Part shown: positions 27,607 through 37,126 of the stretch, piece after piece
Numbering within the stretch: position 1 is the stretch's first letter
Layout of the letters: each line of letters opens with the position of its first letter
NCBI RefSeq assembly: GCF_040545335.1
Contig: NZ_JBEPLU010000001.1
Coordinates: 1,054,001 to 1,118,000, forward strand
DNA: 64,000 nt
Direction of reading: 5' to 3'
Source: Phenylobacterium koreense
GTDB taxonomy: Bacteria > Pseudomonadota > Alphaproteobacteria > Caulobacterales > Caulobacteraceae
The notes under the pieces: generated by a model
Database searches by the model: none
Told to the model about the DNA's origin: nothing
Seen by the model: only the letters and a program-made list of their open reading frames with translations
Made by a program: the position numbers and the translations under genes

Positions 27607-28580
27607 TGGCCAAGGAAGTCCGCAAGATCCTGGTTATCAAGCTGTCGGCCCTGGGCGACTTCGTCCTGGCGCTGGCGGCGATGAAGAAGATCCGCCAGGC
27701 GCACAAGCGCGCCCACATCACCCTGCTGACCACGCCGCCGTTCGAGTCGCTGGCCAAGGCCTGCCCCTATTTCAATGCGGTCGAAACCGACGGGCGTCCG
27801 GGCGGGCTGGGCGAGTGGCTGGCCCTGCGCAAGCGGCTGAAGGGCGCCAAGTACGACCGGGTCTACGACCTGCAGACCTCGGCCCAGTCGGCGCGGATCT
27901 TCCACATGCTGGCGCCCTTCCCGCCCGACTGGTCGGGCATCGCCGCCGGGTGCTCGCTGCCGCACAAGAACCCCAACCGCAACCGCATGCACACGCTGGA
28001 GCGGCACGCCGACCAGCTCAAGTACGCCGGCATCTGGCCAGATGCACCGACCGAGCCGGGGACCGCGCCGGGGCCCGATCTTTCCTGGGTGCTGCCCAAG
28101 CCGTCCGAGACCCGGCCGGTGCCGGGGGGCGTGAAGCCCAAGCCCTATGCCCTGTTCATTCCGGGCGGATCGGCCCACCGGCTGGACAAGCGCTGGTCGG
28201 CCGAGCGGTACGGCCAGCTCGGCAAAATCCTCTTCGACCGCGGCTATGACATCGTGATCATCGGCGGGCCGCAGGAAAGCGCCCTGGCCCGGCAGATCCA
28301 GCGCGAGGTGCCGCGGGCGCGGGACCTGACCGGCCGCACCGACTTCGCCCGCATCGCGGTGCTGGGCGCCAAGGCCGCCCTGGTGGTCGGCAACGACACC
28401 GGGCCGCTGCACTTGGCCGCAGCCACCGGCGCGCCAACCGTGGTGCTGTTCTCGAGCGCATCCGACCCTCAGCTCGCCGCGCCGCGGGGCCAGGTGACCG
28501 TGCTGCGGGCGGGGAATCTGGCCGACCTGCCTGTGGCCGAGGTTCTACAGGCCGCCAACGCATTGCTTCCGCAGGCCTAG
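27606..28580 (+). CDS. glycosyltransferase family 9 (heptosyltransferase-like)
   Basis: A GT9 protein of 324 residues. The N-terminus ILVIKLSALGDFVLALAAMKKIRQAH is the classic heptosyltransferase start, and the C-terminal domain has FIPGGSAHRLDKRWSAERY, IIGGPQESALA, DLTGRTDFARIAVLGAKAALVVGNDTGPLHLAAATGAPTVVLF (in pieces). Such enzymes add heptose or related sugars to the lipopolysaccharide inner core at the cytoplasmic face. ATG 27606 shares its A with the TGA of the GT4 gene, so the two are translationally coupled. Confidence 0.9.
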   Translation: MAKEVRKILVIKLSALGDFVLALAAMKKIRQAHKRAHITLLTTPPFESLAKACPYFNAVETDGRPGGLGEWLALRKRLKGAKYDRVYDLQTSAQSARIFHMLAPFPPDWSGIAAGCSLPHKNPNRNRMHTLERHADQLKYAGIWPDAPTEPGTAPGPDLSWVLPKPSETRPVPGGVKPKPYALFIPGGSAHRLDKRWSAERYGQLGKILFDRGYDIVIIGGPQESALARQIQREVPRARDLTGRTDFARIAVLGAKAALVVGNDTGPLHLAAATGAPTVVLFSSASDPQLAAPRGQVTVLRAGNLADLPVAEVLQAANALLPQA

Positions 28581-28668
28581 CGCCGCTTGATTGGGCCGGG
28601 CGCCTTAGTCATATATGGCGGGCTGACCGGAGCCCTCTGCTGCCGGCCATATCCGTTACAACAGCTCT

Positions 28669-28685
28669 AGGAGCGAAAGCCTATT
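28669..28685 (+). promoter_or_regulatory. ribosome site and probable ATT start of infC
   Basis: AGGAG (28669-28673) is followed nine bases later by ATT (28683-28685), in frame with infC. An ATT start is a known hallmark of infC that lets IF-3 repress its own translation. The first ATG, at 28695, has no ribosome site of its own. Confidence 0.7.
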
Positions 28686-29216
28686 CGCCGCCCGATGCAG
28701 GCGCCGCCCGTCAAAGACGGACCGCGCATCAATGATGAGATCCGCGTCCCCAAGGTTCTGCTTATCGACCAGCATGGCGAGAAGCAGGGGGTGATGCCAA
28801 CTTCGGCCGCTATGGAAGCCGCCGAAGAAGCCGGCCTCGACCTGGTCGAGATCGTCCCGAATGCGGATCCGCCGGTCTGCAAGATCCTGGACTACGGCAA
28901 GTTCAAGTTCCAGGAACAGAAGAAGAAGAACGAAGCGCGCAAGCGTCAGAAGGTCGTCGAGATCAAGGAGATCAAGCTCCGCCCGAATATCGACACCCAT
29001 GACTACGACGTCAAAACCAAGGCGATGCATCGCTTCTTCGACGAAGGCGACAAGGTGAAGGTCACCCTTCGCTTCCGCGGTCGCGAGCTGGCCCACCCGG
29101 AACTTGGCATGAAGCTGCTCCAGCAGGTCAAGGCCGACTTCGACGAAGTGGCCAAGGTCGAGTACGAGCCGCGCATGGAAGGCCGCCAGATGATCATGAT
29201 CCTGGCGCCTCGCTAG
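28683..29216 (+). CDS. infC: translation initiation factor IF-3
   Basis: IF-3 binds the 30S subunit, keeps subunits apart and checks the start codon. The N-terminal domain has [16 protein letters not shown] and [26 protein letters not shown] (in pieces), the linker is Lys-rich, and the C-terminal domain has [34 protein letters not shown] and GRQMIMIL. From ATT 28683 the chain is 177 residues with the N-terminus (M)RRPMQAPP; from ATG 28695 it is 173. It is followed by a strong terminator and two MFS genes instead of rpmI. Confidence 0.95.
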   Translation: MRRPMQAPPVKDGPRINDEIRVPKVLLIDQHGEKQGVMPTSAAMEAAEEAGLDLVEIVPNADPPVCKILDYGKFKFQEQKKKNEARKRQKVVEIKEIKLRPNIDTHDYDVKTKAMHRFFDEGDKVKVTLRFRGRELAHPELGMKLLQQVKADFDEVAKVEYEPRMEGRQMIMILAPR

Positions 29217-29241
29217 GATCGGCCTCACCGCTGGATTTACG

Positions 29242-29270
29242 AAACGGCCGTCCTCCTGGGCGGCCGTTTT
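29242..29270 (+). terminator. terminator of infC
   Basis: AAACGGCCG (29242-29250) pairs perfectly with CGGCCGTTT (29261-29269) over a ten-base loop and continues into TTTT. It separates infC from the MFS genes. Confidence 0.85.
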
Positions 29271-29372
29271 CATGTGGCCGGTACGCCACGGTCGCCTCCT
29301 CCGTTCGCCACAGACAACCCAGCGAGAAGGTCGGACTTGCGGCGTAACGCCGGTCCGCTTACCAGCGTTCAC

Positions 29373-30617
29373 ATGTCCGACTCCGCGCCCCGGCGGGCGA
29401 GCCCGTCGCCCTTGGCGGCGCCGTCCCTCATAGCCGTCATCTTCATCAACATGCTCGGCTTCGGGATCATCGTCCCGTTGCTGCCCTTCTATGCGAAGTC
29501 GTTCGACGCCCCGGCCTGGCAGATCGCCCTGATCTTCTCGGCCTATTCGGTGGGCGCTTTCTTCGGCGAGCCCTTCTGGGGCCGGCTTTCGGACAAGTAC
29601 GGCCGCAAGCCGCTGCTGATCTCGACCATCTCCGGCAACTGCCTCTGCTACCTGGCCCTCGCCTTCGCCCCCAATATCTGGGTCGCCTTCGTGATCCGGC
29701 TCCTGGGCGGGCTGGCGGCCGGCAACGGCGCAGTCGTCCAGGGCTACATCGCCGACGTCACGCCGCCCGAGAAGCGGGCGCGCCAGCTCTCCTACCAAGG
29801 CGCGGCCTGGAACGTCGGCCTCATCGTCGGCCCCTCCATCGGCGGCATCTTCGCCCACCCGAACGCCGGGCCGATCGGCTTCCAGGTCCCGCTGTTCATC
29901 GCCTCGGGCCTGGCTGCGCTCTGCGTGCTGGCGATCATCCTGGTCATTCGCGAGAGCAACACGCGCGAAGAGGCCATCACCCATCGCCCCAGCCCCTGGA
30001 GCGCGATCGGCGAGGCGGTCAGCCATCCGATCATCGGGCGGCTGATGCTGCTGACCTTCCTGGTCGGCTTCGCCTTCACCGGCATCGAGAGCACCTTCGG
30101 CCTCTGGTCGCAGGCCAAGTTCAACTGGGGCCCGCGGGAGATCGGCGTCGTCTTCGCCTTCACCGGCATCGCCGCGGCCCTGACGCAGACCTTCGTCACC
30201 GGCCGGCTTTCCGAACGGTACGGCGAAGGCAGGATGCTGGCGGTCGGCATGTCGATGACCGCCATCGCCTCGGCCTCGCAGGTGTTCTCCACCAACATGC
30301 CGATGGTCATCGCCTTCATGTGCCTGACCGCCATCGGCCAGTCGGTGGCCTGGCCCAATGTCGCGGCCATGATCTCGCAGAGCGCCGACCCGCACCGGAC
30401 GGGCCAGATCCTGGGCCTCAACAACGCCACCGGCGCCCTGGCGCGGGTGGTGGGGCCATTCTGCGCCGGCCTGGTGTTCCCGGTGGTCCTGGACGGCCCG
30501 TTCCTGATGGGCGCGCTGATGATGATCCCGACGATCATGCTGGCCCTGGCCGCCAGCCGCCGGGTGGTGGCCGCCCGCGCCGTGACCAGCGACGAGGCCC
30601 GGGCCGCAGCGGAATGA
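29373..30617 (+). CDS. MFS transporter, TCR/Tet-like
   Basis: A 12-segment major facilitator of 414 residues. The N-terminus IAVIFINMLGFGIIVPLLPFYAKSF and the loop GRLSDKYGRKPLLI (MFS motif A) are of the tetracycline-exporter type. GLIVGPSIGG matches drug:proton antiporter motif C. ATG 29373 is chosen because the 33 preceding codons are hydrophilic and overlap the infC terminator zone. The substrate is unknown; the TCR-like group also contains sugar and drug exporters. A close paralogue overlaps its stop (ATGA). Confidence 0.88.
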   Translation: MSDSAPRRASPSPLAAPSLIAVIFINMLGFGIIVPLLPFYAKSFDAPAWQIALIFSAYSVGAFFGEPFWGRLSDKYGRKPLLISTISGNCLCYLALAFAPNIWVAFVIRLLGGLAAGNGAVVQGYIADVTPPEKRARQLSYQGAAWNVGLIVGPSIGGIFAHPNAGPIGFQVPLFIASGLAALCVLAIILVIRESNTREEAITHRPSPWSAIGEAVSHPIIGRLMLLTFLVGFAFTGIESTFGLWSQAKFNWGPREIGVVFAFTGIAAALTQTFVTGRLSERYGEGRMLAVGMSMTAIASASQVFSTNMPMVIAFMCLTAIGQSVAWPNVAAMISQSADPHRTGQILGLNNATGALARVVGPFCAGLVFPVVLDGPFLMGALMMIPTIMLALAASRRVVAARAVTSDEARAAAE

Positions 30618-31816
30618 GCGGCGACACGCCCCGCCAGGACGACAACCGCGCGTTGATCGTCCTGCTCTCGGTGATCTTCCTGAACATCGCCGGCTTCGGG
30701 CTGGTGATTCCTTTGCTGCCGTTCTTCGGCAAGGCGCTGGATGCGCCGGCCTGGCAGATCGCCATCCTGTTCTCGGCCTATTCGTTCGGCCAGTTCCTGG
30801 GCGAGCCGTTCTGGGGGCGGATGTCCGACCGGGTCGGCCGGCGCCCCGTGCTGATGATCACCATCGCCGGCGGGGCCCTCAGCTATGTCGCCCTGGCCTT
30901 CGCCCCGACCATCTGGCTGGCCTTCACCGCGCGGTTCGTCGGCGGCTTCCTGTCGGGCAACATCTCCACCCTGCAAGGCGCGCTGGCCGACATCACCCGG
31001 CCGGAAGAGCGGGCAGGCAAGATGGGGCTGATGGGCTCGGCCTTCTCCCTGGGCTTCATGATCGGCCCGGCGATCGGCGGGCTGTTGGCGCATCCGGAAC
31101 TCGGCCCGCTGGGCTTCCAGATCCCGCTCTTCGCCGCCGCGGGGTTCGGCCTGGCCTCGGCGGCGGCGGTGGCCATCTTCGTGCGCGAGAGCCGGCCCGA
31201 ACCGAAGACCGGGGCGCGGGTTCCGCAGATCGAAGCCCTGCGCGAGGCCTTCGCCCACCCGGTGATCGCCCGGGTGATGATCATCAGCTTCATCACCGTC
31301 TCAGGCTTCGCCGGCATCGAAGCGACCTATGGCCTCTGGACCGAGCAGCGCTTCGGCTGGGGACCGAGACAGATCGGCTTCGCCTTCATGGCGATCGGGG
31401 TGCTGGGCGCCTATTGCCAGGCGATCCTGACGGGACGGCTGGTACGTCGGCATGGCGAGCCCAGGGTGCTGACCGCCGGCCTGGTGGCCATGTGGATCGG
31501 TATGGGCTTCCAGTTCTTCTCGCCCACCTGGCACGTGGCGATGATCGGCTTCGCCTTCGTCTGCTTCGGCCAGTCGATCTGCTTTCCCTGCCTGACCGCC
31601 CTGATCTCGCAGGCGACGCCGCCCGATCGGCAGGGCGAGTTCCTCGGCCTCAACATGTCCAACATGGCCCTCGCCCGCATCGGCGGCCCGATCTATGCGG
31701 GCCAGCTCTTCTCGCTGGTCAACCCCGGCGCGGCTTTCGTGGTCACGGCGATCCTGATCATGCCGGCCACTGCGCTGGCCCTGCAGATCATGCGGCGGAC
31801 CTTGCGGGCCGCTTAG
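30614..31816 (+). CDS. MFS transporter, TCR/Tet-like, tandem paralogue
   Basis: Paralogue of the preceding MFS gene, 400 residues, 12 predicted segments. LLSVIFLNIAGFGLVIPLLPFFGKALDAPAWQIAILFSAYSFGQFLGEPFWGR (in pieces) aligns nearly residue for residue with the neighbour. Motif A is GRMSDRVGRRPVLM, motif C is SLGFMIGPAIGG. The ATG overlaps the previous TGA by four bases, so both are made together. They may work as a pair or on related substrates; this is inference from the duplication. Confidence 0.88.
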   Translation: MSGDTPRQDDNRALIVLLSVIFLNIAGFGLVIPLLPFFGKALDAPAWQIAILFSAYSFGQFLGEPFWGRMSDRVGRRPVLMITIAGGALSYVALAFAPTIWLAFTARFVGGFLSGNISTLQGALADITRPEERAGKMGLMGSAFSLGFMIGPAIGGLLAHPELGPLGFQIPLFAAAGFGLASAAAVAIFVRESRPEPKTGARVPQIEALREAFAHPVIARVMIISFITVSGFAGIEATYGLWTEQRFGWGPRQIGFAFMAIGVLGAYCQAILTGRLVRRHGEPRVLTAGLVAMWIGMGFQFFSPTWHVAMIGFAFVCFGQSICFPCLTALISQATPPDRQGEFLGLNMSNMALARIGGPIYAGQLFSLVNPGAAFVVTAILIMPATALALQIMRRTLRAA

Positions 31817-31867
31817 AGCCCGAGAGTCAAAGCCCGATCGAGCGGCGAAACCGCGCGCGCTTTCGCC

Positions 31868-32560
31868 CTAGAACAACCCCGCCAGCAGGTTGATCGTCAG
31901 GGCGAGGACGACCGTGTTGAAGACGAAGGCGACGACGCCGTGGACCGTGCCCAGCCGGCGCAGGCGCTGGGAGGTGAAGGCGATGTCCGCGGTCTGACAG
32001 GCGACGCCGATGATGACTGAAAAGTGGACGAAGTCCCAATAGTCCGGCGGCTCACCGCCCGGGAACAGCAGGCCGCGGGGGTCGGTCTCGCCGCTGTCGC
32101 TGCGGCCGTAGTATTCATGGGCGTAGTGCAGGGCGAAGACCAGTTGCACCATGAACCAGGAGGCGGCGACCGTGGCGAAGACGAGGGCGATCCGCACGGC
32201 GCGGGCCACGCCCTGATCGATCTTGGCCGCGGAAAGCTCGGCGGCGACGACGCCGATGCTGGCGGCGACCGCGGCCAGAATCAGGGCGAGGATCACCCCC
32301 TGCCCCTCGTCCTGCCCCTCGGCGACCACGCGGATGCGCGCGGCGTCCGCCCCCCACATCCGGCGAAGGGTGGCGACGAAGAAGACCAGGCAGACAGCGT
32401 CCCAGGCCAGGATCGCCGAGATCAGCGAGTTCGGACCATACGGCGCCAGGCGACAGGCCGCCCAGACCAGGAGCCCGGTGGCGATCGCCAGCATCAGGCT
32501 GGGACGCGCGACCAGCGGCCCCACGACAGGAGGGCGCTTGCGATGTATGGAACGGGCCAT
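31868..32560 (-). CDS. DUF1345 membrane protein
   Basis: A 230-residue membrane protein of DUF1345. Hydrophobic segments at about 22-38, 45-63, 92-110, 128-146, 180-195 and 208-228. Conserved landmarks are [62 protein letters not shown] (in pieces) and [14 protein letters not shown]. Function is unknown. ATG 32560 gives the normal family length; the open frame continues about 100 codons upstream but into non-conserved sequence. It is convergent with the MFS pair. Confidence 0.88.
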   Translation of the reverse strand: MARSIHRKRPPVVGPLVARPSLMLAIATGLLVWAACRLAPYGPNSLISAILAWDAVCLVFFVATLRRMWGADAARIRVVAEGQDEGQGVILALILAAVAASIGVVAAELSAAKIDQGVARAVRIALVFATVAASWFMVQLVFALHYAHEYYGRSDSGETDPRGLLFPGGEPPDYWDFVHFSVIIGVACQTADIAFTSQRLRRLGTVHGVVAFVFNTVVLALTINLLAGLF

Positions 32561-32750
32561 CCGGACCTCATTCGCGGCCGATCCGAAATCTATAGCCGAG
32601 GCGGGCGAGTCGCCGCAGCGCAGACTCAAACCCTTGCCTTTGCTGCCCCTTTCGCGTAAACGCCCCGCTCTTCGGAGTCGTCTGGCCAAAGGCATGCCAG
32701 GGCGGCTCATCAATACACCAGAGGACGGGGCCGTGAGGTTCCGCAGAGAA

Positions 32751-32951
32751 ATGCCGAAGCTGAAGACTAAATCTGGCGTGAAAAAGCGCTTCAAGATGAC
32801 CGCGTCGGGCAAGCTGAAGGCCGGTGTGGCCGGCAAGCGCCACCGCCTCATCAGCCACTCCGCGAAGTACATTCGTCAGAACCGTGGCACCAAGGTGATG
32901 ACCGAAGCTGACACCAAGATCGTCAAGCTTTGGATCCCCTACGGCCTCTAA
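32751..32951 (+). CDS. rpmI: 50S ribosomal protein L35
   Basis: L35, 66 residues: [21 protein letters not shown], then [21 protein letters not shown] and a C-terminal VKLWIPYGL. The start is fixed by the universal MPKLKTKSG. RplT follows 13 bases later with AAGGAG. The 190-base leader upstream holds its promoter and possibly the L20 autoregulatory site, which I cannot delimit. Confidence 0.96.
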   Translation: MPKLKTKSGVKKRFKMTASGKLKAGVAGKRHRLISHSAKYIRQNRGTKVMTEADTKIVKLWIPYGL

Positions 32952-32964
32952 GGAGAACTGACAC

Positions 32965-33321
32965 ATGGCTCGCGTGAAACGGGGCGTCGTCGCCCACGCC
33001 AAGCACAAGAAGGTTCTGGAGCAGGCCAAGGGCTTCTACGGCCGCCGCAAGAACACCATCCGCACCGCCAAGGCCGCCGTCGACAAGGCCGGCCAGTACG
33101 CCTACCGCGATCGCAAGGTCCGCAAGCGCAACTTCCGTTCGCTGTGGATCCAGCGCATCAACGCTGCGGCTCGCCTGGAAGGCTTCACCTACTCGCAGTT
33201 TATCTACGGCCTTGATAAGGCCGGGATCGAAGTCGACCGCAAAGTCCTCGCCGACATCGCGGGCGCCGATCCGGTCGGTTTCAAGGCCATCGCCGACAAG
33301 GTTCGCGCCGCGCTGGCTTGA
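32965..33321 (+). CDS. rplT: 50S ribosomal protein L20
   Basis: L20, 118 residues, binds 23S rRNA early in 50S assembly. [60 protein letters not shown] (in pieces) and the C-terminal globular part [21 protein letters not shown] are canonical. It forms an operon with rpmI and is followed by a strong terminator. Confidence 0.97.
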   Translation: MARVKRGVVAHAKHKKVLEQAKGFYGRRKNTIRTAKAAVDKAGQYAYRDRKVRKRNFRSLWIQRINAAARLEGFTYSQFIYGLDKAGIEVDRKVLADIAGADPVGFKAIADKVRAALA

Positions 33322-33357
33322 GGCCATTTGAGTCCCCGGACTCAACGACCTAACAAG

Positions 33358-33391
33358 AGCCCTCCGGCCTGAACCGCCGGAGGGCTTTTTG
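33358..33391 (+). terminator. terminator of rpmI-rplT
   Basis: AGCCCTCCGGC (33358-33368) pairs perfectly with GCCGGAGGGCT (33376-33386) across CTGAACC and is followed by TTTT. Confidence 0.92.
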
Positions 33392-33420
33392 CTGTCTCCA
33401 TAGCAAGCTCGCCATCCGGT

Positions 33421-33495
33421 CTCGCCTCCCTCCACCACGCTGGCGCGTGGTCCCCCTCCCCGCTCCGCCAAGCTTCGCAGGTGAGGAAGGGATTT
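33421..33495. repeat. possible intergenic REP-like element before pheS
   Basis: A pyrimidine-rich stretch CCTCCCTCCACCACGC / TGGC / GCGTGG, then CCCCCTCCCC and a purine-rich TGAGGAAGGG, contains a 6-bp hairpin (CCACGC/GCGTGG) inside a larger imperfect inverted arrangement. This layout is like the dispersed intergenic repeats of Caulobacterales. No second full copy is in the window, so the repeat status is inference. Confidence 0.3.
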
Positions 33496-33528
33496 CACTC
33501 CAGACGAAGCCCCTCTAAAGAGCCCGTC

Positions 33529-34632
33529 ATGACCGCCCAACTCGAAGCTGAAATCCTCGCCGCCGTGGAAGCGGCCGGCGACCTCGCGGCCCTTGAGGCC
33601 GTGCGCGTGGCCGCCGTCGGCAAGTCCGGCTCCATTTCGGAGCTGCTCAAGTCGCTCGGCGGCATGAGCCCGGACGAACGCCGCGAGCGCGGCCCCCAGA
33701 TCAACGGCCTGCGCGACCGGGTGCAGAGCGCCATCGCCGCCCGAAAGACGGTGCTGGAGACCGCCGCCCTCGACGCCAAGCTGGCGGCCGAGCGCGTGGA
33801 CCTTTCGCTGCCGGCCCCGCCCCGCCGCAAGGGCAGCGTCCACCCGACCATGCAGGTCATGGACGAGATGATCGCGGTCTTCGCCGAGATGGGCTTCTCG
33901 GTCGCCGAAGGCCCGGACATCGAGACCGACTTCAACAACTTCACCGCCCTGAACTTCCCCGAGAAGCACCCGGCGCGTGAGATGCACGACACCTTCTTCC
34001 TACCGGAAGATGCCAACGGCGAGCGCAAGGTGCTGCGCACCCACACCAGCCCGGTGCAGGTGCGGGTGATGCACAAGGTCAACGAGAAGCTGCCGTCCTG
34101 GATCGCCAACGGGCAGGAGCCGCCGATCCGCATCATCGTGCCGGGCCGCACCTTCCGGAAGGACAGCGACCAGACCCACACGCCGATGTTCCACCAGATC
34201 GAGGGCCTGGTGATCGACAAGGCGATCCACATGGGCCACCTGAAGTGGACGCTGGAAACCTTCCTGTCCCGGTTCTTCGAGACGCCGGAAGTCGTCACCC
34301 GCTTCCGCCCGCACCACTTCCCGTTCACCGAGCCCAGCGCCGAGATGGACGTGCAGTGCGACCGCTCCGGCGGCGAGGTGAAGATCGGCCAGGGGACCGA
34401 CTGGCTGGAAATCCTCGGCTGCGGAATGGTGCACCCGAACGTGCTGCGCAATTGCGGGCTCGATCCCGACGTCTGGCAGGGCTTCGCTTTCGGCTGCGGC
34501 GTCGATCGCCTGGGCGTGCTGAAGTACGGCATGCCCGACCTGCGCGACATGTTCGCTAGCGACGTCCGCTGGCTGGAGCACTACGGCTTCAGCCCCTATG
34601 CGGCGCCGAACCCGGCGACCGGGCTCTCCTGA
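33529..34632 (+). CDS. pheS: phenylalanine-tRNA ligase alpha subunit
   Basis: PheS is the catalytic subunit of the alpha2-beta2 enzyme that charges tRNA-Phe. An N-terminal coiled coil (about 1-85) precedes the class II core: [28 protein letters not shown] (in pieces), [23 protein letters not shown] (motif 2 region), [10 protein letters not shown] and the C-terminal [18 protein letters not shown] (motif 3). ATG 33529 (MTAQLEAEI) is chosen; the 16 codons before it lie in the repeat-like leader. It pairs with pheT 85 bases downstream. Confidence 0.96.
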   Translation: MTAQLEAEILAAVEAAGDLAALEAVRVAAVGKSGSISELLKSLGGMSPDERRERGPQINGLRDRVQSAIAARKTVLETAALDAKLAAERVDLSLPAPPRRKGSVHPTMQVMDEMIAVFAEMGFSVAEGPDIETDFNNFTALNFPEKHPAREMHDTFFLPEDANGERKVLRTHTSPVQVRVMHKVNEKLPSWIANGQEPPIRIIVPGRTFRKDSDQTHTPMFHQIEGLVIDKAIHMGHLKWTLETFLSRFFETPEVVTRFRPHHFPFTEPSAEMDVQCDRSGGEVKIGQGTDWLEILGCGMVHPNVLRNCGLDPDVWQGFAFGCGVDRLGVLKYGMPDLRDMFASDVRWLEHYGFSPYAAPNPATGLS

Positions 34633-34647
34633 GCCTTACCGATCAAT

Positions 34648-34699
34648 GCTCTCCCATCAGGAGAGCTGCCTGAGAACTCCGCCCTCCCCACGGGGGAGG
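34648..34699. promoter_or_regulatory. two hairpins in the pheS-pheT spacer
   Basis: GCTCTCC (34648-34654) pairs with GGAGAGC (34660-34666), and CCTCCCC (34683-34689) with GGGGAGG (34693-34699). The second ends about 18 bases before the pheT ATG. They may affect mRNA stability or the ratio of the two subunits. Confidence 0.4.
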
Positions 34700-34717
34700 A
34701 TCTAGGAAGAGACGACA

Positions 34718-37093
34718 ATGAAGTTCACGTTGTCCTGGTTGAAAGACCACCTCGACACCGACGCCAGCGTCCAGCAGGTCGTCGACGCCATGACCATGGC
34801 CGGCCTCGAGGTCGAGCATGTGGATGATCCGGCCTCCAAGCTGGCCGCCTTCTCGGTCGGCAAGATCGTCGAGGCCGTGCAGCACCCCAACGCCGACCGC
34901 CTGCGCGTCTGCCAGGTGGACACCAAGGACGGGCGGCTGGAGATCGTCTGCGGCGCGCCGAACGCGCGGGCCGGCATCACCATCGTCTACGCCCCGATCG
35001 GCGCCTATGTGCCCGGCCTCGGCGTGACCCTGGTCGAGAAGCCGGTGCGGGGCGTGGTGTCCAACGGCATGCTCTGCTCGGCGTCCGAGCTCGAGGTCGC
35101 CTCCGAATCCGACGGGATCATGGAACTGCCCGACAGCCTGGCGGTCGGGACGCCGGTGGCCCAGGCCCTGGGCCTTGAGGCGGTGATCGACTTCGAGGTG
35201 ACGCCGAACCGTCCCGACTGGCTGGGCGTCGTCGGCATCGCCCGCGACCTGGCCGCTGCAGGCCTCGGCAAGCTGAAGGACGTCTCGGTCGCGCCGGTGG
35301 CGGGCAAGTTCGCCAACCCGGTCGAGATCCGCCTGGACGGCTCGGACGGGTGCCGCCAGTTCGCCGGCCGCCTGATCCGCGGGGTGAAGAACGGCCCCTC
35401 GCCGGCCTGGCTGCAGCAGAAACTGACCTCGATCGGCCTTCGGCCCATCAACGCGCTGGTCGACGTCACGAACCTGATTTCCTACGACCGCGCCCGGCCG
35501 CTGCACGTCTATGACGCGGCCAAGCTGGCCGGCGGCTTCATCGAGGCCCGCGCCGGCAAGGACGGCGAGAGCGTCGAGGCCCTGGATGGCAAGACCTATG
35601 CGGTGACGCCCGAGATCACCGTCATCGCCGACGGCTCCGGCGTCATCGGCCTGGGCGGCGTGATGGGCGGAACCTCGACCGGCTGCTCGGACGAGACCAC
35701 CGACGTCTTCGTGGAAAGCGCCTGGTTCGACCCCATCCGCATCGCCCAGACCGGCCGGACGACCGGCATCACCTCGGACGCGCAGTACCGCTTCGCGCGC
35801 ACCGTGGACCCGGCCAGCCAGGTCCCGGGGCTGGAGCTTGCGACCAAGCTGATCCTGGAACTCTGCGGCGGCGAGCCTTCCGAAGTCACCGTGGTCGGCG
35901 AGGCGCCGGCTGCGCCGGGCCCGATCGCCTTCGACCGCGGCTATGTCCGCCAGCTTTCGGGCCTGGACCTGCCCAGCGAGCGGATCGACCAGATCCTGGC
36001 CGACCTCGGTTTCAAGCTGGACGGCGATGCGGTGACGCCGCCCACCTGGCGTCGCGACGTGGAGGGGAAGGCCGACCTGGTGGAGGAAGTGGCGCGGATC
36101 GAGGGCTATGACGCCCTGCCCGCCACGCCCCTGCCCGAGGTTCCGCCGGCCGCCGGCGGCGTGCTGACCGCCCGCCAGGGGCGCATGCGTGCCGGCCGCC
36201 GGGCCATGGCCGCCAAGGGCTATGCCGAGACCATCACCTGGAGCTTCTGCAAGCGCGAGGTCGCGACGCTGTTCGGCGGCGGGCAGGACGAGCTGGTGGT
36301 CACCAACCCGATCGCTTCGGACCTCGACTGCATGCGTCCGTCGATCTTGCCGAACCTGATCGACGCGGCCGGCCGCAACGCACGGCGCGGCTTCCCGGAC
36401 GTGGCGCTGTTCGAGATCGGCCCATTCTACAAGGGCGACCAGCCGGCCGACCAGATGACCGCCATCAGCGCCGTGGTGGCGCCGCACGCGCCACGCCGCT
36501 GGGACGGTGTGACGGCCGATGCGCTCTACGAGTTGAAGGGAGACGTGCTGTCCCTGCTGGACGACCTGGGCGCGCCGACCGGCTCGCTGCAGGTCTCGCA
36601 AGCCGGCCTGTCGGACTGGTGGCATCCGGGCCGGGCCGGCGCCCTGCGCCTGGGCAAGAACACCCTGGTCGAGTTCGGCGAGATCCATCCGCGCATCCTC
36701 AAGGCGCTGGACGTCGAGGGGCCGGTGCTGGGCTTCGAGCTGGTGCTCGACAACCTGCCCGAGCCGAAGAAGAAGGCGACCAAGACCAAGGCGGCGCTGG
36801 AACTCTCCCCGCTGATGCCGCTGAGCCGTGACTTCGCCTTCGTGGTGGCCGAGGACGTCGCCGCGGCGGACCTGACCAAGGCCGTGGCCGGCGCCGACAA
36901 GGCGCTGATCAAGGAGGCGCGGGTGTTCGACGTCTATCGCGGGACCGGCGTGCCGGAAGGCTTCAAGTCGGTGGCGGTCGAGATCCTGGTCCAGCCGCGG
37001 GAGAAGACCCTTACCGAGGCCGAGATCGAGGCGCTGTCGGCCAAGGTGGTCGCGGCGGCCGAGAAGGCGACCGGCGCCAAGCTGCGCGCCTGA
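34718..37093 (+). CDS. pheT: phenylalanine-tRNA ligase beta subunit
   Basis: PheT, 791 residues, carries editing and tRNA-binding domains. Order: N-terminal [23 protein letters not shown]-like tRNA-binding domain (about 40-150, [20 protein letters not shown]), B3/B4 editing domain (about 205-385, [12 protein letters not shown]), B5 (about 400-475), the catalytic-like domain and a C-terminal anticodon-binding fold ([37 protein letters not shown] in pieces). Complete and in the usual order after pheS. Confidence 0.96.
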   Translation: MKFTLSWLKDHLDTDASVQQVVDAMTMAGLEVEHVDDPASKLAAFSVGKIVEAVQHPNADRLRVCQVDTKDGRLEIVCGAPNARAGITIVYAPIGAYVPGLGVTLVEKPVRGVVSNGMLCSASELEVASESDGIMELPDSLAVGTPVAQALGLEAVIDFEVTPNRPDWLGVVGIARDLAAAGLGKLKDVSVAPVAGKFANPVEIRLDGSDGCRQFAGRLIRGVKNGPSPAWLQQKLTSIGLRPINALVDVTNLISYDRARPLHVYDAAKLAGGFIEARAGKDGESVEALDGKTYAVTPEITVIADGSGVIGLGGVMGGTSTGCSDETTDVFVESAWFDPIRIAQTGRTTGITSDAQYRFARTVDPASQVPGLELATKLILELCGGEPSEVTVVGEAPAAPGPIAFDRGYVRQLSGLDLPSERIDQILADLGFKLDGDAVTPPTWRRDVEGKADLVEEVARIEGYDALPATPLPEVPPAAGGVLTARQGRMRAGRRAMAAKGYAETITWSFCKREVATLFGGGQDELVVTNPIASDLDCMRPSILPNLIDAAGRNARRGFPDVALFEIGPFYKGDQPADQMTAISAVVAPHAPRRWDGVTADALYELKGDVLSLLDDLGAPTGSLQVSQAGLSDWWHPGRAGALRLGKNTLVEFGEIHPRILKALDVEGPVLGFELVLDNLPEPKKKATKTKAALELSPLMPLSRDFAFVVAEDVAAADLTKAVAGADKALIKEARVFDVYRGTGVPEGFKSVAVEILVQPREKTLTEAEIEALSAKVVAAAEKATGAKLRA

Positions 37094-37101
37094 TCCACGT
37101 C

Positions 37102-37126
37102 AGGGGCCGGCCGCGCGCCGGCCCCT
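37102..37126. terminator. hairpin between convergent pheT and hydrolase genes
   Basis: AGGGGCCGGC (37102-37111) pairs perfectly with GCCGGCCCCT (37117-37126) over loop CGCGC. No T run follows on either strand. The right arm runs into the hydrolase stop codon. Confidence 0.5.
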
